A stretch of 64,000 bases of DNA, from contig NC_134710.1 of assembly GCF_043290135.1 (NCBI RefSeq), positions 62,001 to 126,000 on the forward strand, given 5' to 3'. The DNA is from Rhipicephalus microplus. Its lineage: Eukaryota; Arthropoda; Arachnida; Ixodida; Ixodidae. Position numbers and translations under genes: made by a program. The notes under the pieces were generated by a model. The model saw only the letters and a list, made by a program, of their open reading frames with translations. It was not told the origin of the DNA and made no database searches. How positions within the stretch are numbered: position 1 is the first letter of the stretch; each line of letters begins with the position of its first letter. Below are positions 30,560-41,559 of this stretch, in pieces.

Positions 30560-31320
30560 ACGAGAAAAACAACTAGAGGGACTCTTTGATAAGTGGTATA
30601 GGCAGATACGATTCCAAAGTGGCACAAATATCTGACACATAGAGTCCGGGGCATAATTCGACGTAGCCACGAGGGCCGAACCAGTTCAAACGTAGGGTAT
30701 ATTAACATGCAGAGTGGCAGGAATAGGCTGAAGTGGGGAGAGATAGAAGAACAGCTAAGGGTGGAGAAGCTGATGGTATAGGGGTTGTAGAAACACATCT
30801 TAGGGACATGTAACAACCACCTAGCAATCAGGACTACGCATGGGAATATTCTAATAGAACAGAAAGCAGCAGAAAGGGAGGTGGTACTGGGGCATTCATT
30901 CATAGAAGGACTGACTGCCAAAGGGTCAAGCAGGAGTGCAAGGAACATTTATGGCTAAAAGGAAAAGTGGCAGGGCAAATGACGCTCCTGGGTTTTGTAT
31001 ACTTGTGGACAGGGGCAAAAACTAGAAAGGAAAATCAACAAATGGCGCAGGACATAGAAAATTACATTCACGAATTAGGAGAAAACTCGATTGAATTATA
31101 TTAGAAGATATGAATGCGCACATAGAAAATATGGATGGATATACTGACCCAACAGGCTGAATACTAATGGAAATGTGCGAAAGGCATGATTTGATCATTT
31201 GCAACAGCACCGAGAAATGTGAACGGCAAATAACATGGGAGGTTTGAAGGCTGCAGTCGACGATAGATTACGCAATGATGTCACATAGGATGTATGATCG
31301 GCTAATGGCGATAAACATAT
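30560..31320 (+). pseudogene. LINE endonuclease, first piece
   Basis: Readable in broken frames: INMQSGRNRLKWGEI (near 30,700), GVVETHLRDM (about 30,785), HLWLKGKVAGQMTLLGFVYL (about 30,940-31,000), MNAHIENMDGYTDPTG (about 31,110-31,158) and the stretch around TIDYAMMSHRMYDRL (about 31,257-31,302). These follow the order of an apurinic-type endonuclease. Several stops are present. The piece ends at the ATAT where the gypsy element inserted. Confidence 0.8.
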
Positions 31321-31456
31321 TGTCACAGGTAATGGGTATGAGCCATCAACTGTAGGTGGAATCCCTTTGAAGTGAAGAAAGAAGAGGGCTTTTGCGTCCT
31401 GGTCTGAGGGCAAGCAAGACGTCGTTTCGTCGCTGTCTGTTATTACGTTCGCGGCA
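31321..31456 (+). repeat. 5' LTR of element A
   Basis: 136 bp. Against the 3' LTR it differs at three sites (T/C, T/A, T/A). No clear TATA box. Confidence 0.93.
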
Positions 31457-31457
31457 C

Positions 31458-31471
31458 TGGTGGAGGTGCTG
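31458..31471 (+). other. Primer-binding site of element A
   Basis: TGGTGGAGGTGCTG starts one base after the LTR. The identical string follows the LTR of element D at 61,108-61,121, so both likely use the same primer tRNA (not identified). Confidence 0.75.
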
Positions 31472-31605
31472 GGTAAATGCGCCTTGGCTGCAGATTTTCA
31501 GCTGACACACCAAGCTACTTGGAGACAGCTACAGCTCCCACGGCAAAAAGCAGTCGCCGCCTGCGAAGACTATCTCCCGAGTACGGTCCCCTCTCTCAAG
31601 ACGAG

Positions 31606-32877
31606 ATGGCAACTTCTACTAACAACCAGGCGAGTCAAACCAACGACGCCTATTCTTTTCTCCCGCATGTTTTTCATGCGCCGCAAACACCACGCTCATT
31701 TCATGGAGATATTTATGAAGATGTTGACGACTGGCTTGACCACTTCAATCGAGTTGCCAACATCAACGAATGGGATGAAGCTCGCAAGCTGCGGAAAGTT
31801 TACTTTGCATTAGAAGACTCTGCCAAAACGTGGTACGAGAATCGCGAGGGTTCCTTTGCGACTTGGCATGAGTTCAGCCGACAGTTTCGTGATGCGTACC
31901 GCAGCACTGAAAGGAAAGAAAGAGCAGAGCAGGCTATCTCGTCTCGGAACCAACGACCCAACGAGAGAGTTTCGATGTTTGTCGAGGACATGCTGCGACT
32001 CTTCAAGCGTGCTGACCCTGCAATGTCCGAGGAAAAGAAGGTGCGGCATTTAATGCGTGGGGTAAAAGAGCAGCTCTTCGCCGGACTCGTGCGCAATCCA
32101 CCGACGACTGTGGCAGAGTTCATAAATGAGGCAACCACAATGGAGCGTACTCCCCAGTATAGATCGTCACAGTATGAACGCCACGACGTGACCCCTGCTG
32201 CATGCTTTATCGGGGCTGACAGCGAGAGGCATGCCCTCGCTGAGTTCATAAGAAGCGTCGTGCGGGACGAGCTGCGCCAACTCCAGGCAGCGGGACCCCA
32301 ACCACCCGTAAGTGCTTTCACAGACTTAATCCGAAATGCGATCCGACAGGTGGTCACCCCACTCGCGCCAACAAGGCCTGAGGCCCCTGTACTGACTTAT
32401 GCGGCGGCTCTGTGATCTCCTGCACCACATGGCCCTGATCCCACCATGGGGAGAATGGATCAGGCTAGCTATCGATTCCAGGGCACCTCTTCGACTCCAC
32501 CACCCGCCTCAAGGTTTCCGAGTGCACCAACTTATCGTTCGTCTGGATCGCGGCAGAACGCCACAAAGGCCAGCGTGTGGCGTACGTCCGATAACCGACC
32601 ACTCTGCTACCACTGTGGCGAAGCGGGTCACGTCTACCGTAACTGCCAGTACCGCCAACTTGGTCTCCGTGGCTTTCACCCTGATGCTCGGTGCCCGCGT
32701 TACGGTGAGCGTCCCCGCGACATTGAAGCGTACCTTACGGGCCAGCAAGCTCCTCGCCTTGGTCAACGCCCCATTTCAAGATCACCATCACCTCGCCGCC
32801 CCACGTCACCTAGCATTCCCTCGTCATCTTTTGCTCCTTTCAGAGGCCGGTCACCGAGTCCCCCCAGGGGAAACTAG
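31606..32877 (+). pseudogene. gag: gag of element A, one in-frame stop
   Basis: The start is the ATG at 31,606 (GAGATGG context); an upstream in-frame ATG-like start at 31,477 is less likely. The capsid-like region includes FHGDIYEDVDDWLDHF and LMRGVKEQLFAGLV, shared with element D. Nucleocapsid has one CCHC knuckle, CYHCGEAGHVYRNC (about 32,608-32,649), and an RS/SP-rich tail. A TGA at 32,413-32,415 separates capsid from nucleocapsid in the same frame. Element D has an Arg codon at the corresponding place, so a CGA-to-TGA change is likely. Gag would assemble particles and bind RNA. Confidence 0.85.
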
Positions 32878-32906
32878 AAACCGCGGCTCCTGGGGGTGAA
32901 GCCGCG
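32868..32906 (+). promoter_or_regulatory. Probable -1 frameshift signal, gag-pol
   Basis: The slippery heptamer GGGAAAC (32,868-32,874) reads G-GGA-AAC in the gag frame directly before the TAG stop. After a 7-nt spacer, CGCGGCT (32,882-32,888) pairs perfectly with AGCCGCG (32,900-32,906) around an 11-nt loop. pol lies in the -1 frame. The same layout recurs in element D. Confidence 0.8.
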
Positions 32907-35900
32907 TCCAAACGAACTGTCAAAGAGCCTCCTTCGACGCAAAGATCCGACGAAGACCGTTCTGACTTTCCAGTCGTTTCCGAAAGTCATAAGACTGTTT
33001 CCGCCGACATCACCGTACACGTCGATAATCACGTCGTCACTGCCCTCGTCGACACCGGCGCCGATTATTCAGTTATGAGCAGCACCCTAGCATCCCAACT
33101 GAGGAAGGTAACTACCCCTTGGCAAGGACCACCGTTGCGCACGGCAGGGGGCCACCTCGTTACGCCTACTGGAATGTGCACAGCCCGTGTTCGAGTCCAT
33201 GCTTCGACGTTCACAGGGTCTTTCCTCGTATTACCTGTGTGCTCCCGTCCACTCATTCTGGGGCTGGACTTTCTTCGCGAACACGGCGCAATTATTGACC
33301 TACGAGACTTGCAGGTGTCGTTCGAGGACCCGTTTCATCCTGAACCGGAAAACGCCCGCTCATCGAAGGCTGCCCTACGTGTATCCTCCGAATCTGTTAC
33401 TCTGCCTCCCCGCAGCAGCCTTTTTATCAACGTTGAATGTGACCAAGACGTCCCCGATGCTGTAATTGCAGAAGGAAATTTGTCCCTACTTTTTGCACAA
33501 CAAATCTGCGTTGCCCGAGGTATTGTTCAGCCCAGCAGAAAGCAGGCTTGCCTATTCGTCACGAATTTCAGCGAGGAGTATCGCCATCTTACCAAACACA
33601 CTGCGATCGCATACCTTGAGAATATTGCCGACGTCCCTGGTCCCTCAACATTATCTGCTCTTTCGTCGTGCGACGATTCCGCCATGACATTTGCAAGCAC
33701 TCTGGACGTAAACCAGGGTCTACCGTCTGCACAACGGGAACGTCTTTTGAAGCTACTCGGCTCATTTCGGGACTGCTTCGCTACGACTTCGAAAGTTAAC
33801 CAAACACCGCTTGCCAAGCATCGTATCATCACCGAGCCTACCGAGAGACCCATTCGACAGCATGCCTACAGGGTCTCGCAAAAAGAACAAGACGTTATAC
33901 GCCAACAGGTCCAGCAGATGCTCAAGGACGATGTCATCCGGCCATCGACCAGTCCCTGGGCGTCCCCTGTTGTGTTAGTCAAGAAAAAAGATGGTACTCT
34001 GCGATTTTGCGTCGACTACCGAAAGTTGAATAAGATCACGAAGAAAGACGTGTATCCTTTACCACGAATAGACGACTCGCTGGACCGCATTCGCAATGCT
34101 CGCTACTTTTCTTCCATGGATCTACGCAGCGGCTATTGGCAAATATCTGTTGATGAGCGCGACCGCGAAAAGACCGCCTTCATTACTCCTGACGGACTCT
34201 ACGAGTTCAAGGTCCTTCCCTTCGGCTTATGCTCGGCACCAGCTACTTTTCAAAGAATGATGGACACGGTTCTTTCTGGGCTGATATGGCAATCGTGTCT
34301 TGTGTACCTTGACGATGTGGTCGTCTTCTCGGACACGTTTGAGCAGCACGTCCAGCGCTTACAGGCAGTTCTTCAGGCGATTCGCACAGCTGGACTTTCT
34401 CTCAAACCTGAGAAATGCCACTTTGCATTCGAGGAACTAAAATTTCTTGGTCACGTCGTCAGCCACGCCGGTATACACCCAGACCCTGAGAAAACGAAAG
34501 CTGTTGCCGCATTTCCTGTCCCAACGAACAAGCGCGACCTCCGCCGATTTCTGGGACTCTGCGCATATTACAGACGCTTCGTCCAAGGCTTTTCTAAAAT
34601 CGCTGAACCGCTAAATGAACTTACGAAAGACGGCGTACCGTTTGTTTGGGGTCATGATCAGCATCACGCCTTTGACACGCTACGAAACCATCTCCAAGCC
34701 CCACCTGTACTCGGTCACTTTGACGATAACGCTGCCACAGAGCTACACACGGATGCCAGCAACGTCGGACTTGGAGCTGTACTGGTTCAATGGCAAAATG
34801 GCGTAGAGCGCGTGATTGCCTATGCAAGTCGAACACTATCATCTGCAGAGAAAAACTACTCTGCAACAGAAAAAGAATGCTTAGCCGTTGTTTGGGCTAT
34901 AACAAAGTTTCGCCCTTATTTATACGGTCGACCATTCAGGGTAGTTAGCGACCACCATTCTTTATGCTGGCTCGCCAACCTCAAAGACCCTTCCGGTCGT
35001 CTAGCACGCTGGAGCCTTCGGCTGCAAGAATTTGACGTTACAGTCATTCACAAGTCAGGACGCAAACACACTGACGCTGACTGTCTCTCGCGTGCACCAA
35101 TTCGAAGTACGAACGCGGACGTTGAAGAGGACGATACATTCCTTTCCTGTGTGTCAGAAACCGACTTGGCTCAACAACAACGCGACGACATGGAGCTAAG
35201 CCCGCTGATTGACTACCTCGAAGGCCGAAAACGCAGCCTTCCTCGAAACTTTGCACGTTCGCTGGCCTCGTTCTGCATCAGGGATGGAGTCCTCTATAAG
35301 AAAAATTTCGACCATACCCAGGCTACTTACCTACTGGTTGCGCCGACCTCGCTTCGGGACGATATTTTACATGCTTGTCACGACGAACCATCATCCGGAC
35401 ACCTTGGCTACACGCGCACATTGGAAAGAATTCGCCGCTCATACTACTGGCCCCGCCTCGCGAAGACAGTCAAGCAGTACGTCCGCACATGCCGCGACTG
35501 CCAACGCCGTAAGACTCCGCCTGTCCGACCAGCAGTACTATTACAGCCTATCGCCACGCCGAAGACACCATTCCATCAAATTGGCATTGACTTGCTCGGC
35601 TCATTTCCCACCTCTTCGTCTGGAAACCGGTGGATTGTGGTTGCCACCGATTATTTAACGCGTTACAGCGAAACAAAGGCCCTGCCCAAAGCTACCGCAG
35701 CCGAAATTGCACAGTTTTTTGTCACCAGCATCGTACTTCGTCACGGAGCGCCAGCTGTGATAATTACTGATCGTGGTACAGCTTTCACCGCAGAGATGCT
35801 TCAAGAAGTGCTGAGACTAAGTCGTACAGAACATCGGAAAACCACGGGTTATCACCCCCAAACAAATGGGCTCACTGAACGGTTGAACAAGACCATTGCA

Positions 35901-36446
35901 GATATGCTGTCAATGTATGTGGCCGTTGATCACAAGAACTGGGATGATATACTCCCTTACGTAACTTTTGCTTACAATACAGCAGTCCAAGAGAGTACAG
36001 GTTTCACCCCATTTCGCTTAGTTCATGGTCGAGAGGTCACCACAATGCTCGACGCAATGCTCCTTCCCAACAACTTGAGCATGTTCAACACGTACGCTGC
36101 ATGTTTCGCTCAACGCGCCGAGGAGGCCCGTCAACTCGCCCGATGCCGTATTCAGGCTCGCCAAACTGCCGACGCACACCGCTACAACCTTACACACCAA
36201 GAGGTTACCTTCCAACCAGGCGATGAAGTGTGTGTGTGGACTCCCATCCGACAGCGTGGTCACTCTGAAAAGTTGCTTCGGCGCTACTTCGGCCCTTACA
36301 AAGTTCTGCGCCGACTCAGTGACGTTACGTATGAAGTTCTCCCTGAGGGCGCCTCAAGACGTTCCCGTCGGTTTCCACAAAGTGATGTGGTGCACGTGTC
36401 AAGACTCAAGCCATATTTCTCGCGTCATCCATCGAACGTGGACTAA
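32874..36446 (+). CDS. pol: pol polyprotein of element A
   Basis: About 1,190 codons open from the frameshift site. Order: aspartic protease (ALVDTGADYS, near 33,037), reverse transcriptase (LPFGLCSAPATFQ, then YLDDVVVFS near 34,305), RNase H (TDASNVGLGAVL near 34,750, ending HTDADCLSRAP near 35,070), integrase zinc finger (HDEPSSGHLGY and CRDCQRRK), integrase core (GIDLLGSF, ITDRGTAF, GLTERLNKT) and a GPY/F-type end (FGPYKVLRRLSD, HVSRLKPY). No chromodomain. All catalytic residues I can place are present and there is no stop before 36,444. It would need frameshifting from gag; the gag stop upstream would block that unless read through. Confidence 0.93.
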   Translation, partial: LETAAPGGEAASKRTVKEPPSTQRSDEDRSDFPVVSESHKTVSADITVHVDNHVVTALVDTGADYSVMSSTLASQLRKVTTPWQGPPLRTAGGHLVTPTGMCTARVRVHASTFTGSFLVLPVCSRPLILGLDFLREHGAIIDLRDLQVSFEDPFHPEPENARSSKAALRVSSESVTLPPRSSLFINVECDQDVPDAVIAEGNLSLLFAQQICVARGIVQPSRKQACLFVTNFSEEYRHLTKHTAIAYLENIADVPGPSTLSALSSCDDSAMTFASTLDVNQGLPSAQRERLLKLLGSFRDCFATTSKVNQTPLAKHRIITEPTERPIRQHAYRVSQKEQDVIRQQVQQMLKDDVIRPSTSPWASPVVLVKKKDGTLRFCVDYRKLNKITKKDVYPLPRIDDSLDRIRNARYFSSMDLRSGYWQISVDERDREKTAFITPDGLYEFKVLPFGLCSAPATFQRMMDTVLSGLIWQSCLVYLDDVVVFSDTFEQHVQRLQAVLQAIRTAGLSLKPEKCHFAFEELKFLGHVVSHAGIHPDPEKTKAVAAFPVPTNKRDLRRFLGLCAYYRRFVQGFSKIAEPLNELTKDGVPFVWGHDQHHAFDTLRNHLQAPPVLGHFDDNAATELHTDASNVGLGAVLVQWQNGVERVIAYASRTLSSAEKNYSATEKECLAVVWAITKFRPYLYGRPFRVVSDHHSLCWLANLKDPSGRLARWSLRLQEFDVTVIHKSGRKHTDADCLSRAPIRSTNADVEEDDTFLSCVSETDLAQQQRDDMELSPLIDYLEGRKRSLPRNFARSLASFCIRDGVLYKKNFDHTQATYLLVAPTSLRDDILHACHDEPSSGHLGYTRTLERIRRSYYWPRLAKTVKQYVRTCRDCQRRKTPPVRPAVLLQPIATPKTPFHQIGIDLLGSFPTSSSGNRWIVVATDYLTRYSETKALPKATAAEIAQFFVTSIVLRHGAPAVIITDRGTAFTAEMLQEVLRLSRTEHRKTTGYHPQTNGLTERLNKTIADMLSMYVAVDHKNWDDILPYVTFAYNTAVQESTGFTPFRLVHGREVTTMLDAMLLPNNLSMFNTYAACFAQRAEEARQLARCRIQARQTADAHRYNLTHQEVTFQPGDEVCVWTPIRQRGHSEKLLRRYFGPYKVLRRLSDVTYEVLPEGASRRSRRFPQSDVVHVSRLKPYFSRHPSNVD

Positions 36447-36647
36447 CTTACCATCCAATGACTATTTTTTGTCCCTTTGGTTTTTTTTATTGTCTTGTGT
36501 ACTTACTCCTTTCTTTATTGAGTACTTCTAGGACGCCAGCCCATTTTTTTTCTCGCTTACGACGGAGTCGTTGGGTTCCATGGTAGCATCTTTTCTTTCT
36601 CTTTTTTTTTCTCATCGCTCATTACCAGCATCGAGCCGATGCTTTTC

Positions 36648-36662
36648 GAGGAGAGGGAGTAA
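36648..36662 (+). other. Polypurine tract of element A
   Basis: GAGGAGAGGGAGTAA lies directly before the 3' LTR. Confidence 0.8.
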
Positions 36663-36798
36663 TGTCACAGGTAATGGGTATGAGCCATCAACTGTAGGCG
36701 GAATCCCTTTGAAGTGAAGAAAGAAGAGGGCTTTTGCGTCCTGGTCTGAGGGCAAGCAAGACGTCGTTTCGACGCTGTCTGTTATAACGTTCGCGGCA
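36663..36798 (+). repeat. 3' LTR of element A
   Basis: 136 bp, TGTCACAGG to TTCGCGGCA, followed by the duplicated ATAT. Confidence 0.93.
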
Positions 36799-37745
36799 AT
36801 ATATGAATATGGATCCAGAAGCTTAGGTAGTAATCACAAACGTATGAAGCTGAGTTTTCAAGCTGAAGGAGGCATTATGAGCAACCACGCGGTAATACAT
36901 ATTCAGAGAGGCAAATAGAAATAGCGACTAAGGAGATTGAGAAAATAATCACTGAGGATGCTAAAACAGAGTGGACGTACACAAACCTAACTCGATTGTT
37001 GGAGTTAGAGCTTGCTAAGGTACGAGTCAAATAAACTGGAAAAAGGAGGCACAAACCCAAGAGCTGATGGGATGAGGAAGTTAGGAGAGCCATACTAAGA
37101 CGTCTGGACGCCTCCAGGGAACACAGGTATGCTAAACGGACGGGTGAACTGGAAGATGATGTCAAAAGAAAATGGGATAACTTTTTGAGCTGCACAAGGG
37201 AAGCGTACGCTCTGATCAGTGAAAAGATTAGAAGAAAGGGGACCCAATAGATGGCGGAAGCAAACAAAAAGGATAGAAAGGCAGCTGCAAAGTTTTGGAA
37301 CCATCTCAATTCTCTGAGTAATAAAACAAGCATGGAACACAGGTTTGTAACTACAGTTCAAGGGGTCAGACTAGAAGGGGATGAGGCAATGGAACATATG
37401 AAAACAATAATGACAGGAAAATTTAAACACCAAGAAAGCACTGCATGCCCCGTACCAGATCAGGATGGACCAATTAGCGCAGTGGCTTCACTGGGAGAAT
37501 GAGAGTGGGAAAGGGCAGAGAAAAGGGTTCCTAATAGCACATCAACAGACCCTGCTGGCATTCAAATCATGCTAATAAAGAAATTAGGACCAAACTCTAA
37601 GCAAACATTAAGATAGGCAGCGAGCAAAGCAATAATGGATGGTGAAGCCCCCGATTGGTGGAAACTAAGCAGATTGAGCATAATCTATAAAGGAAACGGG
37701 AACAAATCCGATATAAACAACGATCTATAACAGTGAAATCAGTAG
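36799..37745 (+). pseudogene. LINE, end of endonuclease to RT fingers
   Basis: Continues the interrupted LINE: EYGSRSLGSNHKRMKLSF (about 36,803-36,856, the SDH-like end of the endonuclease with D to N), AAAKFWNHLNSLSNKTSMEH (about 37,280) and, in shifted frames, DWWKLSRLSIIYKGNG (about 37,654-37,701). The last bases join codon for codon to the sequence at 43,745, across LTR element B. Several stops. Confidence 0.8.
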
Positions 37746-38674
37746 TGGAAATTCAAGCGTCCACGCCAGTGCTGGACGCCGTTTTTCCTTGGAGAATTCT
37801 TGCATCGCTTCTCCTCCCGACGGGACGGATGACGGCTGGTCAAAAATCACCGTCACTTCACTGCCATCCCCGCCCCTCAAAGTTTAAAAAGGTGTCCGAT
37901 TGGCCTAATTTTGACGGGATAGGGACCTTTCTTGCGCTCGCCCGACAAGCGGGGGTGCGAGACAGGGTTCGAGAGACCACTTCAGGACTTCGGAGGGTGC
38001 GTATGCGTTTTGACCTCTCCGGCCAGCGGCGATCCTTTATCTTTTGTTCTTCGTCGCCGCCGGCCGGTGGTTACGTCGTTTCATCGGGGCCTCGGCCCCG
38101 ACGGGCGCGGGCTCCTTTCCGTGGTCTAGAAGTCCCGAGGCGGTGCCTTGCGATCGTGCACTGTATGTTCCCCTCAAGTGTTGCTATGTTTGTCTATTTT
38201 GCTTATTCTGCGTGTTCTGGGGGGCGTGATCGCGGGAGCGTTGGCCGAAGGGTAGGTCGGCGCTTTGAAATTAGTTCTTTGTCCACTTGTTTCTTTGATT
38301 GCTCTATAAAAGTGCGCCATTCGCAGACACTATTCGGCGTATCGGGTAATTTGTATTATCTAATTGGCGTGCCTGTATACTTACGTCACATACGATTGGG
38401 TTATATGGAATGATTGATGTTTTATTGCACCAAATTTCCGGTAAAAAACTAGCTTTTGGGAAGGCGTCGCCTGAAGGCTCTCCTTCACTGCACACGCGCG
38501 GGCTCACCGTCCCTTTGTGGCGATGGCCCGAGCTCGCGTGCGCAGTAGTACGACCGGTATACACGTCGTGGCGAGGCGGATGAAAGAGAACGCGACACCC
38601 TTGCTTGGAGCTTGCAGTGCTCAAACCCTCGGTGGTGTACGAAGGCAACACATAAAACAGAGAGAGGCACCACA
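37746..38674 (+). repeat. 5' LTR of element B
   Basis: 929 bp, ending GGCACCACA. TATAAAA at 38,305-38,311 is the likely TATA box. The first bases are damaged (TGGAAATTC against TGTGGGAATTC in the 3' LTR). Confidence 0.8.
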
Positions 38675-38678
38675 TTCC

Positions 38679-38696
38679 TGGTGCCCAACGTGGGGC
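38679..38696 (+). other. Primer-binding site of element B
   Basis: TGGTGCCCAACGTGGGGC lies 4 bases after the LTR. It resembles a lysine-tRNA-type site and the site of element C. Confidence 0.8.
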
Positions 38697-38866
38697 CAGG
38701 GGCATAATTAGCCTTTGGTCGCTGAAAAAAAAACGAGCTTTGCAAAACGAAGTGTGGTTGTCACGTCAAGTTCAGGGCAATCTCTTCCCACGTTCGTTCG
38801 TATTCCTTATACTTCATTTCTATCTTTTCCGCATCCATCCGGTGTTTCTTGAGCGTCGCCTGTATT

Positions 38867-39119
38867 GATTGATTGATTGATTGATTGATATGTGGGGTTT
38901 AACGTCTCAAAACCACTATATGATTATGAGAGACGCCGTAGTGGAGGGCTCTAGAAATTTAGACCACCTGGGGTTCTTTAACGTGCACCCAAATCTGAGC
39001 ACACGGGCCCACAACATTTCTGCCTCCATCGGAAATGCATCCACCGCAGCCGGGATTCGAATCCGCGCCCTGCGAGTCAGCAGCCGAATACCTTAGTCAC
39101 TAGACCACCGCGGCGGGGC
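38867..39119 (-). mobile_element. tRNA-derived SINE (Ruka-like), copy 4
   Basis: Full-length minus-strand copy with a (TTGA)n tail at the left. Perfect 12-bp target duplication GTCGCCTGTATT (38,855-38,866 and 39,124-39,135). It sits in the leader of element B. Confidence 0.9.
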
Positions 39120-39435
39120 ATGTGTCGCCTGTATTATCGGTTGTTCGAGTGTAAATTACCCTGGGCCTGGTTTCTGTTGAGTTAACGTGGTATTGAAAGA
39201 GGCAAGTGCCATATTCCAAGTAGTGTTGGGCACTCGCTTCAAAGTTTGGGCTGCGAAGCGCGGATGAGGAAAAGCGTGCTGCAAGTTGTCAGCGAGATAC
39301 AACGTTTGTTTTTAGTGACACTGGATGACCTGAGATCCTCGTCATGCATGCACTCCTGCGAGATTGACCCCCTTGTTCTACCTCTTATTCAGCGATTCGG
39401 TGAGTCCAGTGAATTTTTTTCAGAGCCTCCACGCT

Positions 39436-39510
39436 TTTCTTGCCGAAAGATCATAATCGCGTAATAGCTGACGCTCTATTTCGCGTCCGTGGTGCTGCTG
39501 GTGACGATGT
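39436..39510 (+). pseudogene. RNase H end scrap in element B
   Basis: The frame reads LPKDHNRVIADALFRVRG near 39,439-39,492, matching the last strand of gypsy RNase H (normally ending VADALSR). No RT, protease or integrase is seen nearby. Confidence 0.5.
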
Positions 39511-41146
39511 CGGCACATGCAAGCTAAAGGGCGAAAATGGCGGAACAATTTCCGTGTGGACAAAGAGGGGCCGTAAAGCGGGCCCTGTCCACGAACAGGC
39601 GAGCGCCTCAGGCACCCCCCGTCCCGTGGGCAGAAGGGGACCATGCCTGCAACCCCGTGGCGAGGACGAGGGGGCTGTCGTGGAAGAAAGCCGGCTGGGG
39701 GAAGCACAAGCTCTTTTCATCTGGGATCTGGATTTGTCTTTATTTTTGTTTTCGTAGTTGCCAGAATAGCTTCGTACGGATGCGGAGTAACCCGGTTGTG
39801 TATATCTGTAAATAGTTTCTTCGTTTGTCGCTGGTGATGTGATGGAACCCGTGAGGCGATGCGCAGCGGGCGCGAGCGCTGGCGTTGCTGGAAATTCAAC
39901 GTGCGCGTGGGGTCCGAAGCAACGGCGCCCGCTGCTGCCCCAAGGGGAGGGGGGACAAGGGTTCACTTTGCGTGGTCGAGACTAGCTAGGCCCAAGTTAG
40001 CATGCCAGCTCTTTTACCGTTGTCCATAGTCGAGACGTGGGAATAGAGTGGCAAACCCTGGCGCAGAGGTACGAGGTTTTGCACCACTGTATTTAGTATA
40101 TTAGCAGCCAGTGATCAGAGTGGCAATGCTTACACTAAGGTTAATCCGTTCTGAGATTCGGCGCGTGGCATAGCATGAATGCTCATCTATCGCCGCCACC
40201 TCCACGTCTGTCATTTCGTAGACAGCCCGTCATGGACGCCTATTTCGGTCGGTGTCGCGAAAGGGCAGTGAGCATCCGTGGGAGGAGTATCCGCTAGTGT
40301 CGAGTTCATACGTCAACGCGCTACTGAAGGCCACGCCTGCTACCCGGAAGAATTCAGGAGAGTCAATCTGACAGAGACCAGTCGTGCAGGTGTTATGCTA
40401 ATCGATTTAGGATGGCATAAGAGGTTTTCTCGATAGAGCTTTCCCGTACTTCTGCAGGCTATGGATTTTAATATTCAGGGTAGTGACTTTCTCACCAGCA
40501 ACCTCTATTTCTTCAGCCTTTCCCCATTCCTTGTTTTCTGGTTAAGCGTACAGGGCTGCGATTTTGTTTGTATGTTTATTGTAATTATTTATTCTTCTTT
40601 CTGCTTTGTGCTTCGCGACAGTTTTGATGTGTTCTGCTGTGTTGTGCCGTCGAGTGAAGTCTGCGTGACCGCGTGCATTGGCGACCACGGGATCAGCTGG
40701 TGGTTGCGGCTTACGTCGTTGTCGGAACGTTGACAAGGTGGCCAGCGCCCGAGACCTGTTGCAATCCGTGCCAGTGAAGACGGGCCTGAGACGAGTGGCG
40801 ACATTCAGATCGAACACCTAAGAGACTTATGGTGATCGTCTTGACTTTGTATGTGTTCTTCACAGCTTGTACTGTTCTTTACTATTGTGGAGGCGGATGC
40901 TTGTTTAGCACTTCTTCTTTTCGAGAGTTGAGTCTCTAGCTGTTGTTCCTGAGCATGTCAGGTGTACGCATTTTGTCACATGTTAACTGTTTCTCTGCGA
41001 AAGCTTTAGAGCTATTGATCTTCATTTATGTGGGAGGATTTACTCAGAGTGTTAAATTAATTGAACACCTCGGTGTAGTGCCGTTGCAACATTGTTGTGT
41101 GTGTTTTCTTAGCCGACACCGGAGCTCCCGTTAATAGGGGGCATTT
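39511..41146 (+). other. Interior of element B, no recognised coding
   Basis: Open frames here (for example 39,537-39,815 and 40,461-40,733) are short and match nothing I know. Probably remnants of the 3' interior. Confidence 0.4.
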
Positions 41147-41159
41147 AAGGAGGGAGGGA
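41147..41159 (+). other. Polypurine tract of element B
   Basis: AAGGAGGGAGGGA immediately before TGTGGGAATTC of the 3' LTR. Confidence 0.8.
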
Positions 41160-41559
41160 TGTGGGAATTCAAGCGTCCGCGCCAGTGCCCGACGCCATTT
41201 TCCCTTGGAGAATTCTCCCATCGGTTCTCCTCCCGACGGGACGGATGGCGGCTGGTCAAAAATCACCGTCACTTCACTGCCATCCTCGCCCCTCAAATTT
41301 TAACAAGGTGTTCCATTGGCCTAATTTTGGCGAGATTCGGACCTTTCTCGCGTTCGTCCGACAAGCGGGGGCGTGAGACGGGGTTCGGGAGACCACTTCG
41401 GGACTTCGGAGGGTGCGTATGCGTTTGAGCTTCTCCGGCCGGCGGCGATCTTTTGTTCTTCGTCGCCGCCGGCCGGTGGTGACGTCGTTTTGTCGGGGCC
41501 TCGGCGCCGGTGGGCACGCGCTCCTTTCCGCGGTCTCGAAGTCCCGAAGCAGCGCCTTG

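Larger units (their letters stand above)
31321..36798 (+). mobile_element. Ty3/gypsy element A, nearly intact
   Basis: 5,478 bp with 136-bp LTRs (TGTCACAGG to TTCGCGGCA) differing at three positions. The 4-bp target duplication is ATAT (31,317-31,320 and 36,799-36,802). Primer site, gag, -1 frameshift signal, full pol and purine tract are all present. The only coding defect I see is one stop in gag. Inserted into the endonuclease of a LINE. The LTRs are unusually short. Confidence 0.93.

Noticed and set aside
33187..35658. Alternative frames inside gypsy pol
   Set aside because: Shadows of the intact pol frame.
40461..40733. Hydrophobic 90-codon frame in LTR element B as a membrane protein
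   Set aside because: T-rich composition yields hydrophobic codons by chance; no other support.
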